Assembly: GCF_000189635.1 (NCBI RefSeq)
Contig: NW_002476508.1
Location: 62,001-126,000, forward strand
Origin: Tetrahymena thermophila SB210
Taxonomy: Eukaryota > Ciliophora > Oligohymenophorea > Hymenostomatida > Tetrahymenidae
DNA: 64,000 bases
Reading direction: 5' to 3'
Positions 12,934 to 25,857 of the stretch are shown one piece after another; within the stretch, counting starts at the first letter, position 1; every line of letters starts with the position of its first letter. A program made the position numbers and the translations under genes. The notes under the pieces were generated by a model. That model did no database searches and was not told where the DNA came from. It saw nothing but the letters and a program-made list of their open reading frames with translations.

Positions 12934-14121
12934 ATGGCCTTTTCCAATATGCTCACTATCCAACTCTAAGCTCATAAGTTCATGGAAATTGCTATCTTAC
13001 AAATGAACCAAGACGAAAGTTATTACAGCTTTTATGCATCATGCGCCACTAACATGGCATATAAAGTAAAGCACTTTTAATAATTATTCAAAATCTTAAC
13101 TTAACTATTAAATTTAGCTTAACATTCACTGCATCGTAGATTGCTTCGAAAATTATGAAGTTTAATAAATACAAACTCTTTAATTTAAGACCTTTGAATT
13201 TGAAAAGAATATCAATAGATATTTAAATTGGAACTGCTAACTCATCACTGCAAGCTAGTTCTTCTACTATTTCATCGATTACCACTTCTCTTAAAGATAA
13301 GACTGGATAATTAGGGAAGGCATTTAACAAATTTGCGATAAAATTGTAGATATCTATCTAGGTAAGTATTTCAATCTCAAATCAATCAATCAACTTACTT
13401 AATTATTTATTTATATTATTTAGAATATTAATGGAGTGCTATTTCTATTGCTCTTGGGTTCCTTTCTTACATCTTCTAATAAAATGAAGAAGAATTTGAT
13501 TACCTTTGTTTCATTATCTAACATTATAAATAGGAGTTCTCTTAACTTGGTTAAATTATTGATGAAGAATAAATTTTATAAGTAAGAGAACATTTGAATG
13601 ATTAACAACTTCAGTAGTAACAACAATAACAACAACAGTATTAACAGTAACAAGATTATTATGAAGATGAAGATGATGAAGAAGAAGATGAAGAAGAAGA
13701 ACAAGAATAATTATAATTATAATTATAAATATAATAGTACTAATACTAAGTCAACCAACAAATCTAAACTTGTTAGGATTAAAAATAATAATATTAACAT
13801 GAATTTAACAATGTTTCTTCAGATAATGATTAATACTACAAAATACTCTCCAACTCAAGCTCTTAAACTATAAATTATGAGCAGGAAGAGTATGGCTCAA
13901 TTAACAATATTGAGATATCTTATAACAAAAAAAGATCATCCACCTAATATACTTACTAATCATGCTATAAAAACTCATAGGATTAAAACACTTAAAAGAC
14001 TGTAAGCAAAAGTAGGTCCTATAGCGAATAAATAAAGCTAAACTAGGATCATGAAGATATATTTGAATCAAAGAATGGTGATCAAATAAGAAAGAAATTC
14101 AAATAATCTAACGATTAATGA
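12934..14121 (+). CDS. Unknown protein with acidic, Gln-rich C-terminal half
   Basis: Three exons (12934-13065, 13118-13361, 13424-14121) join exactly in phase to a 357-residue protein ending at TGA 14119-14121. The first ~170 residues look folded and helical, with aromatic-rich stretches (NQDESYYSFYASCATNMAY, YFIDYHFSQRQDW). After about residue 175 it becomes low-complexity: runs of Gln mostly encoded by TAA/TAG/CAA, an Asp/Glu block (YYEDEDDEEEDEEEEQE), then Ser/Asn/Gln-rich sequence. Introns of 52 and 62 nt have clean GT..AG ends. I recognise no family. The acidic and Gln-rich tail resembles those of many ciliate nuclear proteins, but that is only a compositional hint. The open frame at 13598-13873 is the same DNA in the wrong frame. 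Confidence 0.7.
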
Positions 14122-17100
14122 AATCAATAAATAATCAATTTAATTTATTTTAATGACTTTAGTCATCTTTAATTGTTGATTGATTCCTTTATTAACAAAA
14201 CACATATTAAACAAAAATCATCTATTTCAGAGTAATTAACCAAAATAAATAATGTGCCCTATAGAAATAAAAAGTAATAAAAGCCTAATAAAAAGATTTG
14301 AGTTACTTTAATTTAATAAATGAATGAATAAAAAATAAATAAATAAATGAAAACTAATCAAAATAAATTTTATATATACATAAAAAATAAATAAATAAAT
14401 AAAAATGAAAATAACATTTCATCGATTGGATATATAATTAATTCTTACCATTAATTAATAACCCTACAAATTTAATAATAAACAATTAAAATTATCAATT
14501 AAGAATTGAATAGCTCAGTTCAAATAGTTCAAAAAAATTTATGGTGAAGTGATAAAACTAATAATTTTATCAAGAAACAAATGCGCAAAATAAATATACT
14601 CCCTTTCAACCAGCATCTACGTATCTACCTCACTCACTCACTCACTAACTAAATAAATAAATAAAAATAATCTAATTAAAAATAAATAAATAAAATCTCA
14701 GTTTAATAATCTATTTCAAATATTAAAATCTATACTTAGCTCCTCTCTTATCAATTACTCTCTAAATTATCTATCTCTCGACCGAAAACACACAAACAAA
14801 CAAATAAACACTCATAAATATTTCAATAAAAAATAAAATATACACAAATAAAAATATCAATCGCTATTTCAATCGATTAGCAGTATCTTTGAATAAATCA
14901 CTAATCATATAATTCTTGTAATGCTGAATCCTAACTTAAGTTACTGTTTCATTACTAGAAGTATAAGAAAAGCTCAGCTTTATAGCTTATCTAAAAATAA
15001 TAATAGAAACTTTAATAACGAAAAAGAACCACAAACAAAAACAACCAACCTACCTACCTACTTATTAAAAAAACAAACAAAAAAAAGGAAGCAAACAAAA
15101 AAAATAAACAAACAAAATAATTAAAAAACCACATACTTAGTCCATGCCACTTTATAATTTAATAAAAATACATACTTTAATGCATTAAATAAAGTAAGCA
15201 AATGGGAAGTATAAAGTAACTAAAGCTAAAAAATCCGAGTAAAATGGGATTTATTTTAAAATATACTGCTAATTATTCTTATTTATTACAAAACAAAATC
15301 TTCAAATTAAATAAAATTATTTCAAAACTTATATTATTTTATCGTCATTTCAATTCAAATATTTATTTCTATCTTTTATATTAAAGTATTTCATTCAAAA
15401 CCATTTAAAAATGCCATAAAATTATCAAAAACTTTTACTTTTTTTATTAATTTTTTATTTTAAATCAATGAAACTATATTAAAAACTATTCTTAGAACTT
15501 ATTGCTTTGTCATAGAAATGTTTTCTAGCTTAAATTTCTTAAAAGATCTATTAAACACGGTAATCAAATAGTAATAATGCAATTTATAAACAAGTAAGGT
15601 AAATATTTAATAGAACATAAGTGATATAATTTTATGCAACCAATAATGAATGAGGTTAGTTAATTTTTCCTTTTTTGGGAAATTGAAGAAAAAAATTTTG
15701 AAAATTAATTTGAGGAGTAAAAAAAACAAATTATTGCTTGATTTTATGTTGTGAATTTTGATATTATTGTTGTACATTTGGAGAAAACTTAATTTCTGAA
15801 GATGAAAAAACTTAATTAAGAATAGACTAAAGAAGGAAGGATGATTTGTTGTTTTTAAGATAAACGGTAATTTGAAAAAATTGTTAATAATTATTTCAAG
15901 TAAAAACTTAATATGAACTCAACTTTTTAGCTTTTTGAAAAATTGGTTAGGGTTTTAATAAATTAGAAAGGATTTTTTTTTTCATGTGATTGATTGTCTA
16001 TGAATAAATCAATTTGCTTTTTTCTTTTTTGTTTGTTTGCTTGTTTGTTTATTTATTTGTCAAGGCAATTAAAATAAAAAGGAGAAAAATTGATAAGAGT
16101 TCTAATTATTTTTCAAAAATGTAATTTAATTAATATTGGCGAAATCTTATTAAATATTATAAAAATTATTGACGTAAAAGCTTTTGTTTTATTTTTTTTT
16201 AAATTTTATGACTGATAGAAATTCAAAGTATTTTTGATATAAATAAATTAGACACAAAAGCTATGTTAAAATAATAAAAATATCTTTTGAGTGAAAAATT
16301 GCGTAAGATAATTCAAGCAAATTTTTAAATTTTTGCTAGCTTTGTTTAATAAATTTATGTTTTATTAGGATTAATTTTTAAAAATCAGAATAGTTTGCAT
16401 TATTTTTTATATAAATCAGAATTTTATAATGTTTATCAAGCAAGGTAGCAGATAATGCTTGTTTCAAATAAAGTTATTTATTTATTTATTTTTACTTAAA
16501 AAACTAAAAAATTATAATAAAACACTCCGTTGGTATTTATTATTGTGGAAATTAAAAGTTATATGAAGATTATAAATAGTAGTTTTTACAACTATTATAA
16601 TCTCTATTCAAGTAAACATAGAGATTTTTATGTAAGCAAAGTGAGCTTGCTTCTACAAAATGAGAAGGAATGGATGGATGTGTGGTTTTAATTGTAATTA
16701 ATTTATTAAAATATTTACAAAGATTATTTAAATTTGTCTGAATTTTATCATGTGATTGTAGTTGATTCTCATAATTAAATGTTATTAATTATATATCTAT
16801 TAGTGATTAATATTCGTTTTTATCAAATAATCAATCAATGCTTCTCTTAACTTGTAATTTCCCATCACAAGATAAATGTTTTTTTTTTTTCCTTCTTCTT
16901 TTTGCTTACATTTAGCACTAAATTTAACTTAATCTTTTCAATGAGTAGAATCAAAAATCTTTTTTAAACATCGAATCATAATCAATCAGTTTATAAAAAA
17001 TTCTTAGCTTTTAGCATTCTTAATTTAATTTAAAAATATGAAATTTTCTTGTTAAAATTTTTTGTTTAGCTAATTTTTGCATATGGCTTTAAAATCAGTA

Positions 17101-20100
17101 TTCCAAAATTGACAATCATCGAATGTTTTTTTGAAGCCATTTATTATATTTTTTTCTTTTTTTTTTGATAATTGCAAAATTTGAATAAAAAAAGAAAAAA
17201 AGTGTGACTATGGGTGAGATATCATTTTTAATTATTGAAGAATTGAGAAATTAATTCACAAAATAGAACAGATTGTAATGTATTTTTTTTGAAATTAGAA
17301 AAATATCTTAAGAAAATCATTAAATAGAAAATAAATAAATCTACCAAGTACTTACATTTTTCTCTTAAAGCAAAAAATATTATTTTGAGCAAAGAATAAT
17401 AAGCAACTGATTTTTAGCCTAAAATAATTATTAATGGACATATTTATAATAAAATTCATCTTATTTTTGAGATATTTATTTTTGATGATTGATTATTTTT
17501 AGATTTCCATAGCAAAAACGAAGATTGTTCGAAAAAAATATAAAACTTGTCTACTAACATAAATGAATGAGGCATCACATAATTTTTACTTAATTGTAAA
17601 TATAATATAATAACTCATCTTAAATGTTTTTTTTCATCGTTTTAATAATAGTATTAAATAATTCTTTAAAATACTTGTAAATTAAATAAAAAAAATTATG
17701 TAATGTTTTATTAAAGTATAAGACAAAAGTTTATGATTATCAATTGATAAAATTAAAATTAATTTTGAAGGTTAGAGGAATCTTTCTTTATATTTATTTA
17801 TTTATCTATCTATCTATCTACTTAACAAATAAACATTCTTATTGCAATTATATGCTCTTAATTAAACATGAACATATAAATCTATTTATTCTGAATAAAA
17901 TAGATTTTTATTAAATCACTTGAATTGAAGTGTTTTCAAACTAATATTTAGAAATTATTATGTCATCATTCTTACATTCATTAAGAATATAATATTCACT
18001 TATACCAAACTATTCTTCCGTTAAAATAACACAAAATCTAAACAGTAAATATTAAATTTTAATTCTCCTTCAAAAAAGAAAAAGATTTTAAATTTGTCTC
18101 TTAACAATTAAAATTTGTTTTCTTGTTATTATTATTGCTAAGCATGAAACGGCAAAATATTAAGAAAAAATTAGGTAATCAAAAAAAAATAAAATTTGAT
18201 TATAACATAAAAATACATATTTATAGATATCTTTTGCATAGTATTTTTTAAACTATTAAACACTTACTGAATTAAAATTTGGCAATAATATTCTCACTAT
18301 TCCTATTTTCAGTCAAATATCTACAAAATTTGCTTTGATATTGTGTAAGTGAAATTAAATTTCAAAATTTTTAAATCTGTAATAATCGTATAATGACCAT
18401 ATCTTTTTATTTTGCCATATTGGGAATACGTATTTTAAAATAACTTAAATTAAAAAAATTTAGCGGGTATTTAATTTTTATAAATCTAGTAATAAAAAAT
18501 ACTCCAGTAGATTGATTTTCTTTAAATATGTAAATGAATTTGTAAAATGGCCATTTTATTTTTTATATTTAGGCAAAGCGATAGCAAAATCATGAAATGA
18601 AAAGTAAAAAGTTGTAGGATCTAAAATATTTTTTCCTAATTTAAAAAATTTGAGAATAAAAACTAAAAATTTGCTAGTATTTAACATAAATAGTGTAATG
18701 TTACAATAAAGAATAATTTTAACAACGAGAAAGAGCGTTAAATTTTCTTAGGAAACACTATATAAAAATCAACATTGATGTTTAAAGCGTTTATACTATC
18801 TCTGCTCTTACTACTTGTATTTTTTAAATTTAATTTTTGATTAATATCTTTGAAAATTCAATAAAACTTTAAAAAATTTGTAATCATTAAAAGCTAGCTG
18901 CCTCACTTATCTATAAATAATTAGAGAGAGAATAGAAAGTAATTGAAGATTACTAAATTTTTTACAATTTATTCATAAATAACTTTTCAAAGTTAAATAT
19001 TTTGCTTTTATATTCAAATATTTACTGTATATGAAATCCATTCATATATTAGTAATATTTTTTATCGAAATTCATTTAAAATATTTTTCTACTGCAAATT
19101 CTATCTTTTTTAAGGTTAAAGGTAAAGAAAAATAGATTTTTTATTTTATTTAAATTAAAAATCAAACAAAAATTGTGTTACTTTGGTTTTTAAATTTTGT
19201 TTTTTTCTATTCAAGCTTAGTAGGTTGATAAAAAAAAAGATTCTGATCAAACTAAAAATTAACATAAATTGCTGTGTAAACTAAAATTCGAAATACCTCT
19301 CTTAACTTATAGAAAAATATAGTATAAAAATTCTCTTCGCTCCTTAGTAATATTAATTACAATTCCACTCTTCTTTTTAAATTTAAAATAATTTACCATC
19401 AAAAAAATCAAATATTAACATATAATTTAAAATCATTAAACAAATTTGAAGATTATAAATAAAGCTTAATTGTTAAGTAATATTAACTCAAATTTTCATA
19501 TTTTATTATGTTAGTTACTTACTATTTTTATATTTGTTTGATGCTATTAGTTGAGATTAATTTTTTCACCAGTATAATTATAGAAGTTTCTTTTCAATAG
19601 AAAATTTAACTTGTTTTTTATACTATTTTACTTTTTTGCTTAACTATTACTAAAACGAATAAAAAATAAATATTTTTCCATTTTTATATAACTAATTACT
19701 CATAAATTTTAAATTAAATTGTTTTTTTATTTTAATTTACAGATTTTAATATTTAATATAGAGATTATGTTATTTGAGCAGATAAATTAATATTTTAATT
19801 TTACTTGTAATATTTTTTGTTTCAATACAATAAATCAGTCAAACTCTTTCCTATAAATACCATAAAAACGAAAATATTATTTATTATATTTTTTAATTTT
19901 TATGATATAAAATTAGGTAACAATCTTTTAATTACATTTTTAAATAATTGTTATAAAATCATAAATAAAAGATTAATATCTACTTAAATACAAAAAATGT
20001 TTCTTCAGATTTAAAGATTAATAAATAAATAAATAAATAAATAAAATAGTATTTGTATTTAGTTTCAACATTTAAAAATACATCAAATTACATTAAAAGT

Positions 20101-21740
20101 ATTATTAAATAGTCTATCCTATAAAAAGTTATTTGTAATTTTACTTTTTAATTTGAAATTTAAATTCAAAATAGTTTTTTTAAAAACCAATTAAAAATTA
20201 AATCATAAATATTTATCATATTTAATTCTATTAAAATAATTACAACCTTTTTTGCTAATAATTTACTATGAATTAAAAATTAAATAAAAGTATAAACCAT
20301 ATTTAACCTATAAAAATAAATAAATAGATATTATTTAATTTAAAACAATCAAAAAGTAAATAAATTTTACCAAACTCTATTAAATAATAATATTAATTTA
20401 TTTTAATTTAAAGCAATTAAAAATTAAATAATTTTTATTCATATTTAAATTAATTTAGTAATTAAATAAATCAATATTTTTACTATTTAAATTTATTAAA
20501 ATATTAATTTTGGTTTTTTTAATTTAAAAATAATTTAATAGAAATAAAATTAAGTTTTAGTATTTTTATTGGTTATAATATTTAATTTATAAAGTAAACT
20601 TTGATGTTTAAAAATTTAATGAATTGCTATTTTAATAAAAATTGCTCTATTAATAATTAAATTTTAGCTAAATCTGTTTTTTAATTATCAAGAATTTTGT
20701 AAGAAAAGTTTAAAAACTTCTAAAACTATAATTTTTATTTTATTAATATTTTTTGTTTTAGCATGTATAAAAATAATTTAATAATAATCGAGAGGAAAAA
20801 AATTTGATTTAACTTATATAATAACTTTATTTTATTTTTCTTTTGGATACTTTCAAAATTTTTTATTCAAATTATTAAAAAATTAGACTAATGTTTCTAT
20901 TAAAAAATGATTAATATGATGGATATTATTAAGCAAATAAAAATACTATTTGGTAATTTGATATTGATTCACACTTTAAATTTAAATTTAATTGGTTTTT
21001 AAATCAAATCAAATTAAATTGATTTATTTTAATTTAGCTTTCTTTTACTTAATTATTTATTAATTTATTTGTTTATATATTTTAAAATGATAATTGTAAA
21101 AAAGAGCAAAATAATTTAATTGATTTATATTAATTATGTTTTTTTTATTTTTAAAATGATAATCATAAAAAAGAGTTTATTTAATTATCTTCTTTAGAAT
21201 TTTTAATATTTTTAATCTTTTAATTAATTAAAATATTGTTGTTGTGATTTATTTTACTTTCAATTAATTTTTAAAAGAAAGAATTTATTATTTTTAAGCT
21301 ATTCTTTAAAGAAAAATTACATTTTTTAATCTCATAAAAATACAAAGATTAACTAGTTAAGTACAATTTTTAGTTTGAAGATTAATAAAAGTATTTTAAT
21401 TGGAGTGTTTTTTACACAACAATATTAAAAACAAATAAAATTAAATTTATATCTTAAAAATTTTAACAGTATGATTTTTTTAATTTAATTTTAATTAGTA
21501 AAAAAGTAAAAAAATAAATAAATATGTAATTTTTAACAGTAAATTTTTATTAATTGAGATTAATTATGTTAAATCGTATTTTTTTTTTAAAAAAATAATT
21601 TATTTTAACAAAAACATACTTTGGTATTATCTTAATTAAAGATTGAATTTGTTTTAATAAGCGGGAAACGAATTAATTGATATTAATACATAAATTATTA
21701 CTAGACACTTTAATGATAATAATAAATAAATATAATCTAA
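14122..21740. other. Long AT-rich gene-free stretch
   Basis: No convincing gene is visible in about 7.6 kb. It contains simple repeats of TAAA/TTTA and TCTA type (for example 17797-17822 and 20022-20045) and homopolymer runs. A frame at 14921-15124 gives 67 residues but ends in a Lys/Asn/Thr microsatellite-like tail and has no recognisable domain. From about 19,400 to 21,700 the DNA is almost pure A/T and looks non-coding. Confidence 0.6.
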
Positions 21741-22469
21741 TCAGCGGATTAGCTTTTCATAGAATCTAACTATGAGATCGGGAGAAGCATACTTAGCAAT
21801 TTAGCTACTTGATACTAAATATTATTTAGGATGTTTTCCAATTGTGACTGTGTAAAGAGATTTTCCATCATCCTTAAAAACGTGCAATATGGAGGTTATA
21901 TCACTCTTTAAAAGAAGTTTACTGACATCCTTTTAATAATTATGAATTTCCTTCCTATTTATTTAAATTAATTTAATTTTAAGTATAACAGTTTGTTTGC
22001 TCATTTCTATTTAAATTTCTTACACTGGATCTAATGCTTTTTTATCTAATTTAGGAGTAGATTTAGGATTAGATGCTTTTTCAACTGATTTTTTAACACT
22101 TCTCTTAGTAGTTGAGCTAGATTTACGTGTTTAATGAGTTGAAGCTCCTTTTTTAATTGATTTCTTAATGGGTGTCTAAGGTTTATCATTGCTAAGTAAA
22201 TGCTTTCTAAATATAATTAAAATTGAAGTTAAAAAAATTATTCAACCATTTGCTTATATTAATTAATAAATTATGGTTGATTTATTAATTGATGTAATTG
22301 TAAGGGATTACTATTGGTATTTTTTAAGCATATTCTTATCTAAAATATTTTTAGCAGGTTCATAAGTAGCTTATTTGAGAGAGTAGCCTTTCCATTAGAT
22401 ATGGTATTCAATCTAACTTCCTTTTTTTCTATGTCCTATAATATTTTCTACTTCGTAAACTTTTGTCAT
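21741..22469 (-). CDS. HP1-like protein: chromodomain plus C-terminal chromoshadow-like domain
   Basis: Two exons (22469-22312 and 22206-21741; 105-nt intron, exact phase) encode 207 residues. Residues ~4-50 form a chromodomain: YEVENIIGHR, then IEYHIQWKGYS, then ATYEPAKNIL. The positions expected for the aromatic cage are Tyr, Trp and Tyr (TYEP where HP1 often has TWEP). A Lys/Ser/Thr-rich hinge follows (~55-110), typical of HP1 linkers that bind nucleic acid. The last ~75 residues (from about VILKIKLI to IAKYASPDLIVRFYEKLI) have the size, position and ending of a chromoshadow dimerisation domain. Known HP1-type proteins bind methylated histone H3 tails in heterochromatin. In ciliates chromodomain proteins also act in programmed DNA elimination; which role applies here cannot be read from sequence. 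Confidence 0.85.
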
Positions 22470-25400
22470 ATTTGATGCTTTTTTTTTTTTGATTTAATTA
22501 ACTATTTCTTCTTTTATAAATATATTAACTGAATTTTTTTTGTTATCACAAATAAACTAATCAAACAAAAAAACAAGATATGCAGCACCAAATTTTTTAT
22601 TTATTCTTTATATTTAGAAATTTTCTAATGTTATCCAAAATCAAAAGCGCCTATAAATAAAATTTCAAACGATTGTATTTTATTATTCTATTACTTTGCA
22701 ATTTCTTCAGAATTTATTGATCAAAATAGTTTAAAATCTATACATAATTTTTATTGCTACAATTATTTATAACTTAAATTCTATATTCAATTAAATAAAA
22801 CTAATTTTATAAAAAAAGAACTTTTTTCAATAAAAGATTTATTATTATCTTTTTTTATATTATTAAGATATTACAAAAAATAAATAAATATGTATAAAAA
22901 AATTAAATAGTTTCTGATCAAATTAGGGAGGGAGATTCAAAGAAATTGTATCATTTAAAATTTAATTATTTTAGATTTGTTTTACATATCAAACTAGTTT
23001 TGATAAAATAAAACTAAAAATTAATTAGTTTGATAAACCATATCAATATTTTATTAAAAATATTTTGAATAAATAAAAGATGAAATATTATATTCAAATA
23101 CTTTAAAAGTTTGAAATAGACTTACTTACTTATCTTCACTATAAAGCTATAAGAAGAACTAATTAAAATGATTACTTATTTATTTATTTAAAAAATAAAT
23201 AAATAAAAGTAAGAAAATTAAAAAATTTTAACTAATTTTAATAATAAACTTTCTGATAAAACATATTATTCTGTTAAAATAAGATTTTTGACTTGAAATA
23301 AGAATTTTTTGTATATTTCCTTGTTAAAAATAAATTTTTATTTCTTAATTAAAATAAAATTATAAGAAATTAATTAATAGAGTGACTTGAGTAACTTTAA
23401 AAATAAGAAAAAATATTTTTAATTATATTATTTGAGGTTTAGCTAAATATTTTTAAATTTTAGCAGAAAAAATATTATAATTTCTCTTGTTTCATATATT
23501 TATTTTAACTTTTTTGTTACAAAGATTAAATAAAATACTTAAATTTTTATTAAAAAAAATTAGATTAAATAATGAGATTAATTTTTTTTATAAATATGGA
23601 TAAAATGAAATTATTTAAATTCAGCAAAAAACAAAACTTTCAATTTTAAAACTTATTAAAATTGGTTTATTTATTATATTAGTAAATTAATTGAGTTTTT
23701 GTCATTAAGCATCAGGGTTAATATCATTAATCTTAAGTTTATTTGAAATTAATTTGAATACAATTATTTATTTATTTAATTATTTTATATTCTATACATG
23801 TAGAAATATTTACTTTAATTATATTCAACATATTTAATTTGTTAATTCAAATTCTGAAATTTTAATACTTTTACAATTAATGTATATTTTTTATCTTAAA
23901 AATAATGACTAATAATAAAATCTTCCATGAATTAAATTTTTTCTAAAACAACACTAAGATGCAAAATAAGAAATAATTTGATTTAAAGAATAAATAATAA
24001 TTTTAAAATTTAGGTATTAATGCCTTTTTTATTATTTTTAAACAAAATTTATAATTTTAAATTAAAATATTTATATTTTATAATAGTTATATGAATTATT
24101 AAATATTAATTTTAATTTATTTTTATTAAAGTAGTCAAATAAAAAAAGTAAAATTTTACTATATCTGAGATTATATAATTAAATTAAAAATTCATAAAAT
24201 AAATATTTTATGGTAAAAATTAAAATAAAATATTTAATTAATCTATCTACTTTATAGCAAGTAAATCCAGGGATAAAGTTCTTACTTTGACACTTCTACA
24301 AGAATTTAATACATAGAAGTGCTATATATTGGTACTTATTTATTGCAAATTCATTTTTAATGTTATTAGAATAGAAAATTAAAATTCGAAATCATGTTAT
24401 AAATATTAAATAAAACTTATTGAAAGAAAATAATTAATTATAAATAATTAAAAATTTTTCATTTCTTAAATTAAAAAATTTAAATATTTTTATTAATTTC
24501 AAAATGAAATTTCTTAAATAAATTAAGTAAATCATACAAAATTTAAATAAATTTCTAAAATTTCAAATTTTATGTGAATATTTTTATTAAAAATTTGATT
24601 ATGCTAATAATAATTGATACTGACTTATTTTATAGAATAGATAATCTATAAAAAATAAAATAATGAGAATAATTTAATTAAGTATAAACTCTTAAATTAT
24701 ATGATAATATATATATATATATTTATTTATACACAGGAATTAAATAATTTTATTAAATTAGATATATATTAATATAAGTAGGTGTATTTTAAGTATATTA
24801 AAATATTAGTTAATATATTTAATATAATATATTGATAGATTGATGTTGTCATATATTTATTTAATCTCCATTTATTATTGATTCTCTTTTTATTTTTATT
24901 AAAATTAGTGAGATCTTTAGTTAAATAGATAGAAAGATTAGTTGTTCATTTGTTATAAACGACTTAATTACTTAGTATTCATTAGATGAGTAATAAGAAT
25001 TTATAAACATTTATGTTTGCTAACTTTTGATTTAACCAAAATAGAGAATGAAGGAGTGTATTTACAGTTACTAATTTGTTACTTACTGGCATATTGGATA
25101 GAATAATTAATTATTATTATTATTAAGTGCATTTTATTCTTAAGTATATTTAATATATTAATATATTTAGTTAGAAATAAGGTCTGCAGCGAGGTGAAAA
25201 CAGTAGTATTATTAGAATTACTTAAAATAAGTCTTTTGATACTAATGTGTCGTTACAGATCTTAAATCTCACTGATTAATTGATATATTTAGCGAATATA
25301 GGCTCGAAATAATTATACATATTTTATATGTTAGATTTCATATATGGTAAAATAAGAAGTCTATCCCATAGGGGTATTTTTGACACTCATTTTTCAAAAT

Positions 25401-25857
25401 TTTAAAACATTTTAAAATTTTGAAAAATGAGTGTCAAAAATACCCCTATGGGATAGACTTCTTATTTTACCATATATATGATTTCAGCAGAAATAATCTT
25501 TCTCCTTGAATTAGTATTCAAAATACTACCATTGGATACAGATTTGATTTTGTTAATTAATTAAATGATGATCACTATTTGATTATTAATTATTAGTTTT
25601 ATTGCTAAATTCTTACAATTTAATTTTAACATTTATATATAAGGATTTGATTAAATTATTTTTATGAAACTATTTAAATTAATTTTTTGAAATGGATGTG
25701 TGTTTGTTTGTTTGTTTGTTTGTTTATTAATTTGTTTGTTTAATTTGTTATAATTGATCATTAAAGAATGATTTTGGTTTAATCATATTGATAAGATTCA
25801 TTAAGATAGATCTGCATGCTTGCTTTAATTAGATCATATAATAAATTGGTTTATATT
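22470..25857. other. AT-rich intergenic stretch containing a palindrome
   Basis: No gene is visible in about 3.4 kb between the HP1-like gene (its promoter side lies at 22470 and up) and the 3' end of the PP2C gene. Apart from the palindrome at 25340-25477 it holds a small hairpin near 24290-24323 (cacttcta / tagaagtg) and TTTG repeats near 25700-25725. Confidence 0.6.
25340..25477. repeat. Perfect 68-bp inverted repeat with a 2-bp centre (hairpin or MITE-like)
   Basis: The arm at 25340-25407 is the exact reverse complement of 25410-25477, with only 'ca' at 25408-25409 between them. The arms are richer in G+C than their surroundings (ataggggtat, gacactcat). The sequence gatttca occurs just outside both ends (25334-25340 and 25480-25486), which could be a target-site duplication. 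No coding frame was seen. It could be a non-autonomous fold-back or MITE element, or an assembly artefact of palindromic type. Confidence 0.85.

Noticed and set aside
13598-13873. Asn/Lys/Met-rich 91-residue frame
   Set aside because: Same DNA as exon 3 of the Gln-rich gene but in another frame; the real frame uses TAA/TAG as Gln and continues to 14121.
14921-15124. 67-residue frame with Lys/Thr-rich tail
   Set aside because: The tail is a simple repeat and no domain or splice partner was found.
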